64,000 nt of DNA from Xanthomonas sp. DAR 34887 (GCF_041245805.1 NZ_CP162490.1:1217001-1281000), one strand, 5' to 3'; positions 17,247 to 27,287 are shown, counted from the stretch's first letter. Program-made: numbers and translations. The notes: generated by a model not told the origin, from the sequence alone.

Positions 17247-19318
17247 TGATGGCGGACTGTCTTCGCTGGCTCGTGGCGGCATGGCTGGTACTGGGGATGA
17301 ATGCGGGTCTGGGCGCGGAACCGGCGCGGTCGCCGACGGCCGCGTTGCCGCTGACGGCCGACTACCAGGACGCCAGCGGATACCTGCAGCGCCTGGACGA
17401 TCCGCACCACCGGCTGGATGCCCGCCAGGCCGCCTCGGCGTCCGGCTGGACCCGGTTGCCTGCCGGCCTCAATGCGGGTTTCACGCCCGGCACCGTGTGG
17501 TTGCGGCTGCCGCTGCGGGTCGAGCGCGTACCGCCGGGAGGCTGGATGCTGCGCTTGAGCAATGCCGTGATCGACGATGCGCAGGCCTACGCCAGCGTCG
17601 ATGGCGGCGCCTGGCGCGAACTAGGCCACAGCGGCGAGAACGTGCGGCGGCGCGACTGGCCGGTGGACTACCGCAGCCCGGTGTTCCCGTTCGCGCCGTC
17701 GCATCCCGGCGACTACGTGGTGCTGGTACGGCTGCGGAGCAAGAATGCGCTGGTCACTCGCCTGGATGTCTGGCAGCGGCTGCCGTTCGACAACCAGTCG
17801 CGGCGCGAGGGACTTGAGTTCGGCCTGTACTTCGGCTTCTACCTGCTGCTGCTCTGCCTGCATCTGCTGTTCTGGATCGCCACGCGCGCGCGCATGAGCG
17901 GGCTGTTCGTCGCCTACCTCGGCGGCTGCGTGCTCAACGAAGCGATGTCGATCGGCCTGGTGCAGCAGGTCTCGGGATTGCCGGTGGCGTGGAGCGACAG
18001 CCTGCTGGGCATCAGCATCGCCTGCAGCCTGCCGGTGGGGTTCCAGGTCGCTAGCCGGCAATTGAACCTGCGCGCGTTTCGTCCGGGATTCGTGCGCTGG
18101 AGTTCGCGCCTGCTGTGGACGGTCGCACTGCTTTGCGCGGGGTGCGTACTCGCTGGCCGCTACGCCTGGGGCATGCGACCGGTGCAGGCGCTGGCCTTGC
18201 TGGAGATCGTGCTGCTGACGGCAGTGGCGCTGGGCCTGCTGTGGCGACGCTATCCGCCGGCGCTGTTCTTCGTGCTGGCCTTCTTTCCGTTCTACCTGGG
18301 GGTGGCGCTCGGATTCCTGCGCAACCTGGGAATCGTCCCGCTCAATGCGTGGACCCAGTACGCCACCACGCTCGGCACCATGCTGCACATGACGCTGATG
18401 AGTTTCTTCATCATCGGCCGCTACGAGCGGCAACGGCGCATCCGCGAGCGCCGGCATGCCAATGCCGCCACGGAACTGGCGCGCCGGCACGGCATGCAGC
18501 TGGAGCGCGAGGTGGCGCTGCGCACCGCCGAACTACGCAGCGAGATACGCCGGCGGCAGTCGCTGGAGGACGAACTGCGCGCCTCGCTGGACACCGAGCG
18601 CAGGGTGATGCAGGAGCAGCGCGACTTCGTGGCGATGGTGTCGCACGAGTTCCGCACGCCGTTGGCGGTGATCATGACATCGGCGCAGCAACTGGCGCGC
18701 AAGCTGGAGGCGCCGCCGGAACGCAATCGCGTGCGCTGCGGCAATATCCGCAATGCCGCGCAACGGCTGCTGGCGCTGGTGGACGAGTACCTCGCCGAAG
18801 ACCGCATGGGCGAAACCAGCTCGCAATTGCGGCTGCAGCACTGCGCGTTGCGCGCGATGCTGGACGAGTTGTGCCGGGACTTCCCGCCGCAGCGCGTGGT
18901 CTGCGACTACCAGATCGACGACGACAGCCTGTTCACCGACGCCGGCTTGTTGCGGGTCGCCTTGCGCAATCTGATCGCCAATGCCGACCGCCATTGCCCG
19001 CAGGGCGAATCGATCGGCATCCGCGTGCGCGGTCGCGGCGAGGGAGTGCGGGTGGAAATCGCCAATCCTGGCGAGCGCATCGCACCTGCAGATCGGGAGC
19101 GGCTGTTCCAGAAGTACTATCGCGGCGCGAACGCGGGGAACACGTTCGGCGCCGGACTCGGCCTCTATCTGGTGCGCAGGATCGCCGAACGGCTTGGCGG
19201 CTGGGTCGGGTTGGCCGGCGAAGCGTCCGGCTCGTCCATCCGCTTCGTGCTGCTGCTGCCGCGACGTGCGGACACGCCGATTGCGATGTCGCTGTCGTTG
19301 CCTGCGCCCGATCCCTGA
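17246..19318 (+). CDS. 7TM-DISM sensor histidine kinase
   Basis: A 690-residue kinase. It has a signal peptide, then a periplasmic 7TMR-DISMED2-like jelly-roll domain (about residues 40-190, including GTVWLRLPLRVER and YVVLVRLRSKNALVTRLDVW). About seven membrane helices follow (roughly 190-390), then a coiled coil (RIRERRHANAATELARR), a HisKA domain with the phospho-acceptor about H467 in MVSHEFRTPLAVI, and a HATPase domain (NLIANADRHCPQGE, then GAGLGLYLVRRIAERLGG). DISM domains are thought to sense carbohydrate-like or other small ligands. It should phosphorylate the divergently encoded OmpR-type regulator. Two ATGs are adjacent; the first is taken. Confidence 0.92.
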   Translation: MMADCLRWLVAAWLVLGMNAGLGAEPARSPTAALPLTADYQDASGYLQRLDDPHHRLDARQAASASGWTRLPAGLNAGFTPGTVWLRLPLRVERVPPGGWMLRLSNAVIDDAQAYASVDGGAWRELGHSGENVRRRDWPVDYRSPVFPFAPSHPGDYVVLVRLRSKNALVTRLDVWQRLPFDNQSRREGLEFGLYFGFYLLLLCLHLLFWIATRARMSGLFVAYLGGCVLNEAMSIGLVQQVSGLPVAWSDSLLGISIACSLPVGFQVASRQLNLRAFRPGFVRWSSRLLWTVALLCAGCVLAGRYAWGMRPVQALALLEIVLLTAVALGLLWRRYPPALFFVLAFFPFYLGVALGFLRNLGIVPLNAWTQYATTLGTMLHMTLMSFFIIGRYERQRRIRERRHANAATELARRHGMQLEREVALRTAELRSEIRRRQSLEDELRASLDTERRVMQEQRDFVAMVSHEFRTPLAVIMTSAQQLARKLEAPPERNRVRCGNIRNAAQRLLALVDEYLAEDRMGETSSQLRLQHCALRAMLDELCRDFPPQRVVCDYQIDDDSLFTDAGLLRVALRNLIANADRHCPQGESIGIRVRGRGEGVRVEIANPGERIAPADRERLFQKYYRGANAGNTFGAGLGLYLVRRIAERLGGWVGLAGEASGSSIRFVLLLPRRADTPIAMSLSLPAPDP

Positions 19319-19492
19319 GGCGGTACTGCCGGGCGTGCGCATCCCAGCGCGCCGGGGCATCCGATCCGTTGCCGACTCAGGCGTGCCTGCACGGCTCGCT
19401 TCGAGCGTCGGCGAACAGCGGCCGCTCCAGCGCCGCAAGGGCGGCGCCACGCCCCAGCACGCCGCAACCCGGCGTCCTGGGGCATGCATCGG

Positions 19493-22400
19493 CTATTGCT
19501 GGATGATGCAGGCTTCCGCCGGCACGCTGGACCCGCCCTGGCTGCAGGCGAATGCCGGCGTGCGCACGCCACCGTCGACGATCATGATCGAGCCGTTGCC
19601 GGACACGGCGCCGCCGCCCTGGGGCTGGGCGCTGGCCGCCAGTTCCCTGGCGACCTCGTCGCTGGCCTGCGGATCGTTCGGCAGCGCCGAACCGGTATCG
19701 CCGCTCCATGCGCTCGCCGCCACCGAACTGTTGATCGCCTGCACCGTCGAAGTGCCCAAGTCGATGCCGGGCGTGGTCTCCCCGCCCGCGGCCAGGACGG
19801 TCAACAGGCCATCGACGTAGCTGATGGTGTAGTTGGACAGGCCCGCGCCGGTGGCGCCGGAAGCGTTGATGGCATAGCGGCCGACCGCGGCGCCGGCCGC
19901 CGTACCGGTGCTGCTCAGCGAAACGCCGGACACCGCATCGCCGTTGAGCAGGCCGGAGACGCTGTAGCCGCTCAGATTGAGCGTGCTGCCGAAGGTCTTG
20001 CTGGCATCGGTGGCGACGATGCGCAGCGTCGCCGGATCGACGCCGAGGCTGCCGTCGACGTAGCTGATGACGTAATTGGACAGGCCCGCGCCGGTGGCGC
20101 CGGAAGCGTTGATGGCATAGCGGCCGACGCCTGCGCCGGCGCCGGAACCGGCGCTGCTCAGGGTGACGCCGGAGACCGCGTCGCCATTGACCAGGCCGGA
20201 GACGCTGTAACCGGTCAGGCCGACCGTGCTGCCGTAGGTCTTGCTGCTGTCGGTGGCGACGATGCGCAGCGTGGCCGGATCGACGCCGAGGCTGCCGTCG
20301 ACGTAGCTGATGACGTAGTTGGACAGGCCCGCGCCGGTCGCGCCGGAAGCGTTGATGGCATAGCGGCCGACGCCTGCGCCGGCGCCGGAACCGGCACTGC
20401 TCAGGGTGACGCCGGAGACCGCATCGCCATTGACCAGGCCGGAGACGCTGTAGCCGGTCAGGCCGACCGCGCTGCCGTAGGTCTTGCTGCTGTCGGTGGC
20501 GACGATGCGCAGCGTGGCCGGATCGACGCTGAGGCTGCCGTCGACGTAGCTGATGACGTAGTTGGACAGGCCCGCGCCGGTCGCGCCGGAAGCGTTGATG
20601 GCATAGCGGCCGACGCCTGCGCCGGCGCCGGAACCGGCACTGCTCAGGGTGACGCCGGAGACCGCGTCGCCGCTGACCAGGCCGGACACGTTGTAGCCGC
20701 CGAGGTTGGCGGTGGTGCCGTAGGTCTTGCTGCCGCTGGAGGCGGTGACCGTCAGCGACGCCTGGGCGATGGTGACGCTGCCGGTCGACGAGTAAGCGAT
20801 GTCGTAACCCCGCTGGCTGGAATACAGCCCGCCGACAGTGAGGCCGCCGTTGCCGGTCGAGTAGGTTCCCGCGTTCTTGCCGGTGGTCGAGTAGCCCAGC
20901 GACGAGCCGAACAGCAGGCTGCTGTCGACGTTGCCGGACGTCGTGTAGCCGGACACCGTGCCGCTGGCGACCGCGCCGTCGTAGGTCTTGTCCGCGCCGG
21001 AGACGTTGGCGCTGACGGTGAGCGTCTGCAGGAAGCTGCGCAGCAACGGGGTCGTGTCGCCGTCGTAGATGCGCCAGGCCAGGCCGGTCCCGCCTTTGTC
21101 GTCGATGTTCCAGCCGGCATCGGTGAAGGTGGACAACGTGGTCAGCTGGGTCCAGGTCCTGCCGCCGCTGTAGCCGTCGATGCTGCCGCCCGCGTTGCCG
21201 GCGATGTTCAGGCCGGCATTGATCGCGTTGCCGCCGGCATCGGTGGTGGCGAAGAAGCTGGCGGCGATGGTGCCGTTGGAATTGGAGCCGACCAGGCCGC
21301 CGACCGCGTTGCTGCCGGACACGCTGCCGGTGCTGTAGGAGTCGCTGATGGTGTTGTTGTAGTTGACCCCGACCAGGCCGCCGACATACGCGTTGCCGGC
21401 GGCATTGCCGCTGGCGTAGGTGTTGGCGATGGTGCCGTTGTAGTTGTAGCCGGCCAGTCCGGCGACATACATGTCGCCGGTCGCGGTGCCGGTGGCGTAG
21501 GCGGTCGCGATGCTGCCCTCGTCGTTGTAGCCGACCAGCCCGGCGATGTAGTCGTCGCCGGAGACGTTGCCCGTGGCGTAGACCCTGGCGACGGTCGCCG
21601 AATCGTTGTAGCCGACCAGTCCACCCACATAGCTTCCGCCCGACACGTTGCCGGTGGCGTAGGCCGACTCGAGGCTGCCGCCGGACAGGCTGCCGACCAG
21701 TCCGCCGGTATCGTAGGTGCTGCCGGTCACGGCGCCGGTCGCATACACGTTGTCGATCGCGGTGCCGGAACTGCGGCCGACCAGGCCGCCGATACTCTTG
21801 GTTCCGGACACATGCCCGCGGGCATAAGCGTTGTGGATGCTGCTGGACGCCGCAAGACCGACCAGGCCGCCCGCGCTCGCGGTGGTCGCAGTGACGTCGC
21901 CGGTGGCATGCGCATTCAAGATGGTGCTCTGGGTCGCGCTGCCGACGAGGCCGCCGACGTTGTTGCCGGTGGTCGCGCTGGTGCTGGTCACGTTGCCGTT
22001 GGCATGGACGTTGTCGTACGTGCCCTGGTAGTCGTTGCCGACCAGGCCGCCCACGCTGCTACCGCCGGACACCGTGCTGCTCGAGGACGAGGCGGAAATC
22101 GCGCCGGCGTTGTTGCTGCCGATCAGTCCGCCGACGTAGTTGCCGCTGTACGCGCCACCGCTGCCGACCACGCTGCCGTCCGTCTGCGAGCCGGAAATCG
22201 CCCCGCCGGTGTTGTAGCCGACCAGGCCGCCGACGAAGTTGCCGGTGCCGGTCACGGTGCCGACGGTGGAGACGCCGCTGATGTTGCCGGCATTCTGGCC
22301 GACCAGCCCGCCGACATACGCCGTTCCCGACATGCTGCCGTTGCTCAGCGCGAGGTCGCGGATCGTGCTGCCGCTGCCGGTCACCCCGAACAGGCCGACA

Positions 22401-25400
22401 TTGTTTTCGGCGCTGCGCGCGATGCGCAGGCCGCTCACCGTGTGCCCGCGCCCGTCGAGGCTGCCGTTGAAGACGTGGGTGGTGTCGCCGACCGGATCGA
22501 AGCCGGCGCTGCTCCACATGCCGCTGACATTGCTGCCGGAGGTCTGGCTGGCATCGATGTCGTCGGAGACGGTGTAGTTGGCCGACAGGTTGTACGCCAT
22601 CAACTGCAACTGATGGGCGTTGGCGATGTGGGTGCTGTACTCGCTGGCCAGGAACGGGCGCGTCTGCCCCTCGATCATGATCCAGGCCGCAGTGCCGTTG
22701 CTGTCGGTGGCCACGTAGACGTCGCTGGTGCCGCCGACCAGCGACCAGGTGCCCAGCGCGCCGTAGCTGGAATGGGCGTAGCGGCTGCCGCTGGCGATGC
22801 TGGCGACATTGGACGACGTCGAATTCTCGAAGCTGTAGCCGATCGCGTTGGCCTGGCCGGAACTGCCCGCGTCCCAGTAGGCATTGCTGAGGCTCGAGTT
22901 GTAGCGGTGGTAGCCGACCAGGCCGCCGACCGAGACGGCCGAGGAATTGGTGGCGGTCACCGTGCCGGTCGCGTAGACGTGGTCGATGGCCGACTGATAG
23001 GTATAGCCCACCAGGCCGCCCACCTCCGAGGTCGCGCTGACGTTGCCGGTCGCATAGGCGCCGCTGATCGGGCTGCCGACGCTCTGCCCGACCAGGCCGC
23101 CGCCGTTGTTGCCGGTGGCGGAGACATTGCCGGTGGCGTAGACGTTGGTGAGGGGGCCGGCGCTATAGCCGGCCAGGCCGCCGACATAGGCCTGGCCGGA
23201 GACGGTGCCGGTGGCGTAGGACGCGTTGACGCTGCCGATGTTGTATCCGACCAGCCCGCCTGCGTAGCGGTAGGCCCCGGCGACATTGCCGGTCGCGTAG
23301 GAATCGCTGATGCTGCCGCCGTTGTAGGCGACCAGGCCGCCGAAATACGTTCCGGTCGCGCTCACCACGCTGGTGGAATGGCTGGCGGTGATGGTGCCGT
23401 CGGGGTTGTAGCCGACCAGCCCGCCGACGTAGTTGGCGGCGCTGACGCTGCCGCTGGCGTAGACGTTGCTGACCGTGGCCCTGCTGCTGCCGGCGAGCGC
23501 GCCCACGTAGTTGTTGCCGGAGACCGTGGCATTGACCAGGCCGAGGTCGCGGATGGTCGCGGTGCCGACATAGCCGAACAGGCCGACGTAATTGTTCCCG
23601 GACGCGATGTTCAGGTTGCCGATGGTGTGGCCCAGGCCGGCGAACGTGCCGCTGAACTCGCCCGAGGCCGTGCGCGCCATGATCGGCGCTCCATACGTGG
23701 TTCCGCCGGCATCCAGATTTCCGGCCAAGGCATAGTTGCCGGTATTGCCCACGACGTTCTGCAGGTCGCTCATGGAGTGCAGCAACGTGTAGGCATCGCC
23801 ATTGATGTGCAGCTGGGCGTTGCTGCCGCCGAGCGTGACCGGGGCATTGACGCGGTAGTCGGTGCCGCCGGTGGCGGCGCCGTTGGCGGTGTAGCCGCCG
23901 TAGTTCAGCACCAGGCCGGCACTGTCGCCGGTCGCGGTGATGGCCGCATTGAGGTTGATGTCGTGGTAGGCATCCAGGGTCAGCGTGGTGTTGCCGCCCC
24001 AGTTGATCGCCGCGTTCACGTTGATGTCGCCGTTGCCGCCGCTGGTCACGCTGCCGGGACCGCTGGCGGTGGTGCTGGTGGTGATCAAGGTGACGTTGGT
24101 GCCGCCGTCCAGCGCGGTGCCGATGGTGCCGGCGGCGGCGCTGTCCACGGTGAGGTCTTCCGGGTCGACCAGCCAGGTGCCGGCCGCGCCGGTGCCGGCC
24201 GCCTTGGCGCCGACCGCGATCCCCGAGAAGTCCACCGTGTGGCCGCTGGTTTCGAGCAGGCCGCCGTTGCCGTTGCCGGCGCCGTTGGCGGCCAGCGCGC
24301 CATGCACCGCGGTGTGGCCATTGGACCAGACCACGACCGAGCCGCCGTTGCCGGCGCCGGTCGCGCTGGCATCGAGCACCGCGCCGCTGGCGACCGTGGC
24401 CGAACTGGCCTGCAGCAGGTTCTCGCCGCCCTGGTAGCCGCCGCCGATGCGGATGCTGCCGCCGGCGGTGGCACCGCTGGCATCGATGCGGCCGCCCACG
24501 TTCACCGCGGCATCGGAAAGCAGCTGCACGCTGCCGCCGCTGGTGCCGGAGACGTCGATGCTGCCGCTGCTGGCGATCGCGCCGCCGCTGGCGACGAACC
24601 TGACGCTGCCGCCCGACGTGTCGATGGCGGAGGCCTCGATGGTGCCGGTGTTGTTGATCAGCAGGTCGGAAAGGCCGTTGCTGGCGGCCTGCAGCAGGAT
24701 CTGGCCGTTGCCGGCGCGCAGGCTGCCGCTGTTCTCCACCGCTGCCTCCGTGCCATCGGCGGATGAGCCGGCGGCGGCGACGAGCTGCAGGCCGATCGCA
24801 CCGGCGGTATCCATGGTCACCTTGACCTGGTCGGCGGAGACCAGGCGAATGGCGCCGTTCTCGGCGGCGATCGCGCCGCTGTTGGCGACGTGGTTGCCGA
24901 CCAGGTTGACCGAGCCGCCGCCGTTGGCGGTGATGCTGCCGCGGTTGACCACGCTGGCGGCGGCGTGGTCGCCGCGGGCCAGCACATAGGCATTGTCGTC
25001 GTCCCCGGCCAGGCCGAGCGAACTGGCGACCAGGCCGCCGACGTTGACCTTGGCAGTGCTGCCGAACAGGATGCCGGCCGAGTTGATCAGGAACACGTTG
25101 CCGTTAGCGCGCAGGCTGCCGTTGATGGTGCTGGCGCCGTGGCTGGCGTCGATCAGGTTGAGCGCCACCGCCGAGCTGGACGGCTGCACGAACACCACGC
25201 TGGCGTCCTTGCCGATGTTGAAACTGTTCCAGTTGAGCACGGCCTTGGCCGCGTTTTGGTCGATGTGCAGCGTGCTGCCGTTCTGCGACACGCTGGCGCC
25301 GGTGGCGCTGGACAGCGAGGGCACGCCGCCGGCGTGGGCCGGCGCTGCCAGCGCGCAGGCCAGCGCGAACGGCAGCAGCGGCGCGGCCAGGCGCGCGGCG

Positions 25401-25498
25401 CCGGCGCTGCCGCCGCCGGCATGGCCGGCGGCGACTTCGGAGGCGACCTGGAGCACGCCGAGATTGCGGTTGAAAACGAGGCGGTAAATGCGGTTCAT
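19493..25498 (-). CDS. Two-partner-secretion filamentous adhesin with GLUG and MBG repeats
   Basis: A 2001-residue exoprotein. The N-terminus MNRIYRLVFNRNLGVLQVAS is an extended signal peptide region, and a second hydrophobic core ends near AAPAHAGG. The haemagglutination-activity (TPS) domain follows, with NWNSFNIGKDASVVFVQP and the INSAGILFG motif, a variant of the usual NPNGI. A right-handed beta-helix region runs to about residue 600. Two blocks of GLUG motifs (GGLVG and variants: I count 8 in the first and 14 in the second) are separated by a spacer of some 150 residues. A KTYDGA-type domain and four 81-residue MBG units end the repeats. A unique Cys-containing tail (FACSQGG, ACIIQQ) closes it. 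It is secreted by the transporter gene 13 bp upstream. Likely role is surface adhesion or biofilm formation. Confidence 0.95.
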   Translation of the reverse strand: MNRIYRLVFNRNLGVLQVASEVAAGHAGGGSAGAARLAAPLLPFALACALAAPAHAGGVPSLSSATGASVSQNGSTLHIDQNAAKAVLNWNSFNIGKDASVVFVQPSSSAVALNLIDASHGASTINGSLRANGNVFLINSAGILFGSTAKVNVGGLVASSLGLAGDDDNAYVLARGDHAAASVVNRGSITANGGGSVNLVGNHVANSGAIAAENGAIRLVSADQVKVTMDTAGAIGLQLVAAAGSSADGTEAAVENSGSLRAGNGQILLQAASNGLSDLLINNTGTIEASAIDTSGGSVRFVASGGAIASSGSIDVSGTSGGSVQLLSDAAVNVGGRIDASGATAGGSIRIGGGYQGGENLLQASSATVASGAVLDASATGAGNGGSVVVWSNGHTAVHGALAANGAGNGNGGLLETSGHTVDFSGIAVGAKAAGTGAAGTWLVDPEDLTVDSAAAGTIGTALDGGTNVTLITTSTTASGPGSVTSGGNGDINVNAAINWGGNTTLTLDAYHDINLNAAITATGDSAGLVLNYGGYTANGAATGGTDYRVNAPVTLGGSNAQLHINGDAYTLLHSMSDLQNVVGNTGNYALAGNLDAGGTTYGAPIMARTASGEFSGTFAGLGHTIGNLNIASGNNYVGLFGYVGTATIRDLGLVNATVSGNNYVGALAGSSRATVSNVYASGSVSAANYVGGLVGYNPDGTITASHSTSVVSATGTYFGGLVAYNGGSISDSYATGNVAGAYRYAGGLVGYNIGSVNASYATGTVSGQAYVGGLAGYSAGPLTNVYATGNVSATGNNGGGLVGQSVGSPISGAYATGNVSATSEVGGLVGYTYQSAIDHVYATGTVTATNSSAVSVGGLVGYHRYNSSLSNAYWDAGSSGQANAIGYSFENSTSSNVASIASGSRYAHSSYGALGTWSLVGGTSDVYVATDSNGTAAWIMIEGQTRPFLASEYSTHIANAHQLQLMAYNLSANYTVSDDIDASQTSGSNVSGMWSSAGFDPVGDTTHVFNGSLDGRGHTVSGLRIARSAENNVGLFGVTGSGSTIRDLALSNGSMSGTAYVGGLVGQNAGNISGVSTVGTVTGTGNFVGGLVGYNTGGAISGSQTDGSVVGSGGAYSGNYVGGLIGSNNAGAISASSSSSTVSGGSSVGGLVGNDYQGTYDNVHANGNVTSTSATTGNNVGGLVGSATQSTILNAHATGDVTATTASAGGLVGLAASSSIHNAYARGHVSGTKSIGGLVGRSSGTAIDNVYATGAVTGSTYDTGGLVGSLSGGSLESAYATGNVSGGSYVGGLVGYNDSATVARVYATGNVSGDDYIAGLVGYNDEGSIATAYATGTATGDMYVAGLAGYNYNGTIANTYASGNAAGNAYVGGLVGVNYNNTISDSYSTGSVSGSNAVGGLVGSNSNGTIAASFFATTDAGGNAINAGLNIAGNAGGSIDGYSGGRTWTQLTTLSTFTDAGWNIDDKGGTGLAWRIYDGDTTPLLRSFLQTLTVSANVSGADKTYDGAVASGTVSGYTTSGNVDSSLLFGSSLGYSTTGKNAGTYSTGNGGLTVGGLYSSQRGYDIAYSSTGSVTIAQASLTVTASSGSKTYGTTANLGGYNVSGLVSGDAVSGVTLSSAGSGAGAGVGRYAINASGATGAGLSNYVISYVDGSLSVDPATLRIVATDSSKTYGSAVGLTGYSVSGLVNGDAVSGVTLSSAGSGAGAGVGRYAINASGATGAGLSNYVISYVDGSLGVDPATLRIVATDSSKTYGSTVGLTGYSVSGLVNGDAVSGVTLSSAGSGAGAGVGRYAINASGATGAGLSNYVISYVDGSLGVDPATLRIVATDASKTFGSTLNLSGYSVSGLLNGDAVSGVSLSSTGTAAGAAVGRYAINASGATGAGLSNYTISYVDGLLTVLAAGGETTPGIDLGTSTVQAINSSVAASAWSGDTGSALPNDPQASDEVARELAASAQPQGGGAVSGNGSIMIVDGGVRTPAFACSQGGSSVPAEACIIQQ
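19795..20750 (-). repeat. Four tandem 243-bp MBG repeats
   Basis: The same block recurs every 243 bp: identical GGACAGGCCCGCGCCGGT starts lie at or near 19835, 20078, 20321 and 20564. Each unit encodes 81 residues with the landmarks SKTYGS, SGLVNGDAVSGVTLSS, GRYAINASG and ISYVDGSL. The three upper units are almost base-identical; the one nearest the stop codon has diverged. The repeat number is likely to change by recombination and may be collapsed in short-read assemblies. Confidence 0.92.
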
Positions 25499-25511
25499 GG
25501 TGGTCCCCAGG

Positions 25512-27209
25512 TCAGAAGGTCAGGCCGAAACGGGCCCAGTAGCGCACGTCCTTGCCGTCGGCCGGCTCGGTGCCGCCGGTGGGCTTGGCCGCGGCCAGGT
25601 CCAATGCCAGCCCATGCCAGTGGGGAACGCGGAAGTTCAGGCCCACGCCCGGGCCCTGGAACGTGGTGACGGCGTCGTACACGGCGCGGTTGGCGCCGTT
25701 GGGATAGACCCGGCCATAGTCGTAGAACACGCTGGCGGTCAGCAGGTCGCTCCAGGGACGGCCGCCGAACGGCGAGGCGGCGCCGGCGAAGCCGGGCGCA
25801 TCGACCTGGTATTCCAGGCTGGAGTCGAAGCCGCGATCGCCCAGCGCGCTGCCGAGGGCGAACGCGCGCACGCTGGTGGGGCCGCCGAGCGAGAACTGTT
25901 CCAGCGGGGTCAGGGTGTCGTCGCTGTACTGGCCATTGAGGCGCAGCTGCAGGCGCTGGGTGGCGGTCAGGCCCTGCAGGCGGGTGTAGGCCAGGCGCGC
26001 GACCAGGAAGTGGCGATCGTGCCGGGCATACAGGTAATCGGTGCGTGGCGAGTCGTCGTCCAGCGCGCCGCGCACGCTGAGTTGCAGCATGTCGATCGCA
26101 TGCCGCTCGCGGTCGTCGTGGCGGAACGAGGCGCCGAGTTCGAGCACGTCGAACTTCTGCTTGGACAGCAGCACGCCCAGGCCCTGGATGCGCGAGCTTT
26201 CCTGCACCAGGTGCAGCCAGCTCTGCATGCGCCAGGCATCGGTGTTGCGGAATTTCCAGTCCAGGCCGAGCGAGGTCTGTTCGGTCGGCCCCTGGATATC
26301 GAGCGCGGCGAACGCGCCGGTGTTCAGGTCGACCAGGCTGCGGGTGTAGGCGGCGCTGACGCCCAGGCCCGGGACGTCGGCGATCGGCGCCTGGTAGGCG
26401 ACGCTGCCCTGCCAGTTGTTGGCCGGATCGAGCGCATAGGCGTAGCTGGCGGAGAAATGGTCGCCCAGGCCGAGCGGGTTGTTCCAGTCCACGCCGAGCT
26501 GGGCGCGATAGCGTCCGATGCTCTCGGTGCCGTAGTTGCTGGCGCCGACGCTGACCTGCAGCGGGCGCGCTTCGCTGGCCTGGATCACCACGTCGGTCTC
26601 GCCGGGCTGCGCGCCGGGCTTGAGCACGGAGGTGACCGAGACGCCGGGCAGGTCGCGTGCGTACAGCAGCGCGGACTGCAGGTCCTGCTGGCGCAGGATC
26701 TGGCCTTGCAGCGCCAGCGCCGGGCTGGCGATGAGGCGGTCGTCGTAGCGGCGCGCGCCCTCGACGGTGATCTTGCCGACCCGGCCCTCGGCGACGCGGA
26801 TTTCGACCACCTGGTCGGAACCGAGGGTCTGCACCGGCAGGTAGGCGCGGGCGACCAGGAAGCCGGCCTGGCGGTAGGCCTGGGTCAGCGTGTCGGCGAT
26901 CTGCTGCAGCTGGGCGAAGCTGAGCTGCGCCGGCAGCGAGCCGCCGCCCAGTTCGCGCAGGCGTGCGTCGGCCAGCGCCTGCAGGCGCGGTGCGCTGATG
27001 TCCTGCCGCGGATGCTCGCCGACACCGGTCACACGGATTCCCTGCACCGCGATCGGTGCCGCCGCCGCGGTCGATGTGCCGGCAGCGGGTGCGGCGTCTT
27101 GCGCAAGCGCCGGCGCGCAGGTCAGGGTCAAGGCCAGGCTGGCGGCCCAGGGCAGCGCGAACAGGGCGTTCGCCAGCGCGCTCGGACGCGGACGGCAGGA
27201 AATCGTCAT
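25512..27209 (-). CDS. FhaC/ShlB-type two-partner-secretion outer-membrane transporter
   Basis: A 565-residue TpsB protein. It has a signal peptide ending near APALAQDA, POTRA domains (about 50-200; GFLVARAYLPVQTLGSDQVV), and a 16-strand barrel with the loop-6 motif GGPTSVRAFALGSALGDRGF, where VRAF replaces the usual VRGY/VRGF. The last residues ARFGLTF end in Phe, as expected for a BAM substrate. It translocates the adhesin encoded 13 bp downstream, and the two genes are clearly one operon. A pair of direct repeats about 60-80 bp upstream may bind a regulator. Confidence 0.94.
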   Translation of the reverse strand: MTISCRPRPSALANALFALPWAASLALTLTCAPALAQDAAPAAGTSTAAAAPIAVQGIRVTGVGEHPRQDISAPRLQALADARLRELGGGSLPAQLSFAQLQQIADTLTQAYRQAGFLVARAYLPVQTLGSDQVVEIRVAEGRVGKITVEGARRYDDRLIASPALALQGQILRQQDLQSALLYARDLPGVSVTSVLKPGAQPGETDVVIQASEARPLQVSVGASNYGTESIGRYRAQLGVDWNNPLGLGDHFSASYAYALDPANNWQGSVAYQAPIADVPGLGVSAAYTRSLVDLNTGAFAALDIQGPTEQTSLGLDWKFRNTDAWRMQSWLHLVQESSRIQGLGVLLSKQKFDVLELGASFRHDDRERHAIDMLQLSVRGALDDDSPRTDYLYARHDRHFLVARLAYTRLQGLTATQRLQLRLNGQYSDDTLTPLEQFSLGGPTSVRAFALGSALGDRGFDSSLEYQVDAPGFAGAASPFGGRPWSDLLTASVFYDYGRVYPNGANRAVYDAVTTFQGPGVGLNFRVPHWHGLALDLAAAKPTGGTEPADGKDVRYWARFGLTF

Positions 27210-27267
27210 GATGTTAAGGCGGCGTTAGTGTGAAGTCCCGCGCAATTTAGCCTTCCCACCTGGGACC

Positions 27268-27287
27268 AATCTGAGCAAATCTGAGCG
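27268..27287. promoter_or_regulatory. 10-bp-phased direct repeat upstream of the TPS operon
   Basis: AATCTGAGC occurs at 27268-27276 and again at 27278-27286, exactly one helical turn apart. It is 59 bp upstream of the transporter start. OmpR/PhoB-type regulators bind direct repeats with this spacing, so this is a candidate activator site. No regulator can be assigned from the sequence alone. Confidence 0.4.

Noticed and set aside
19484..24766. A 1760-codon open frame on the plus strand
   Set aside because: It lies wholly antisense to the adhesin gene. Its protein is Ala/Gly/Val/Asp-rich low complexity and mirrors the repeated codons of the adhesin; it has no ribosome site or recognised domain.
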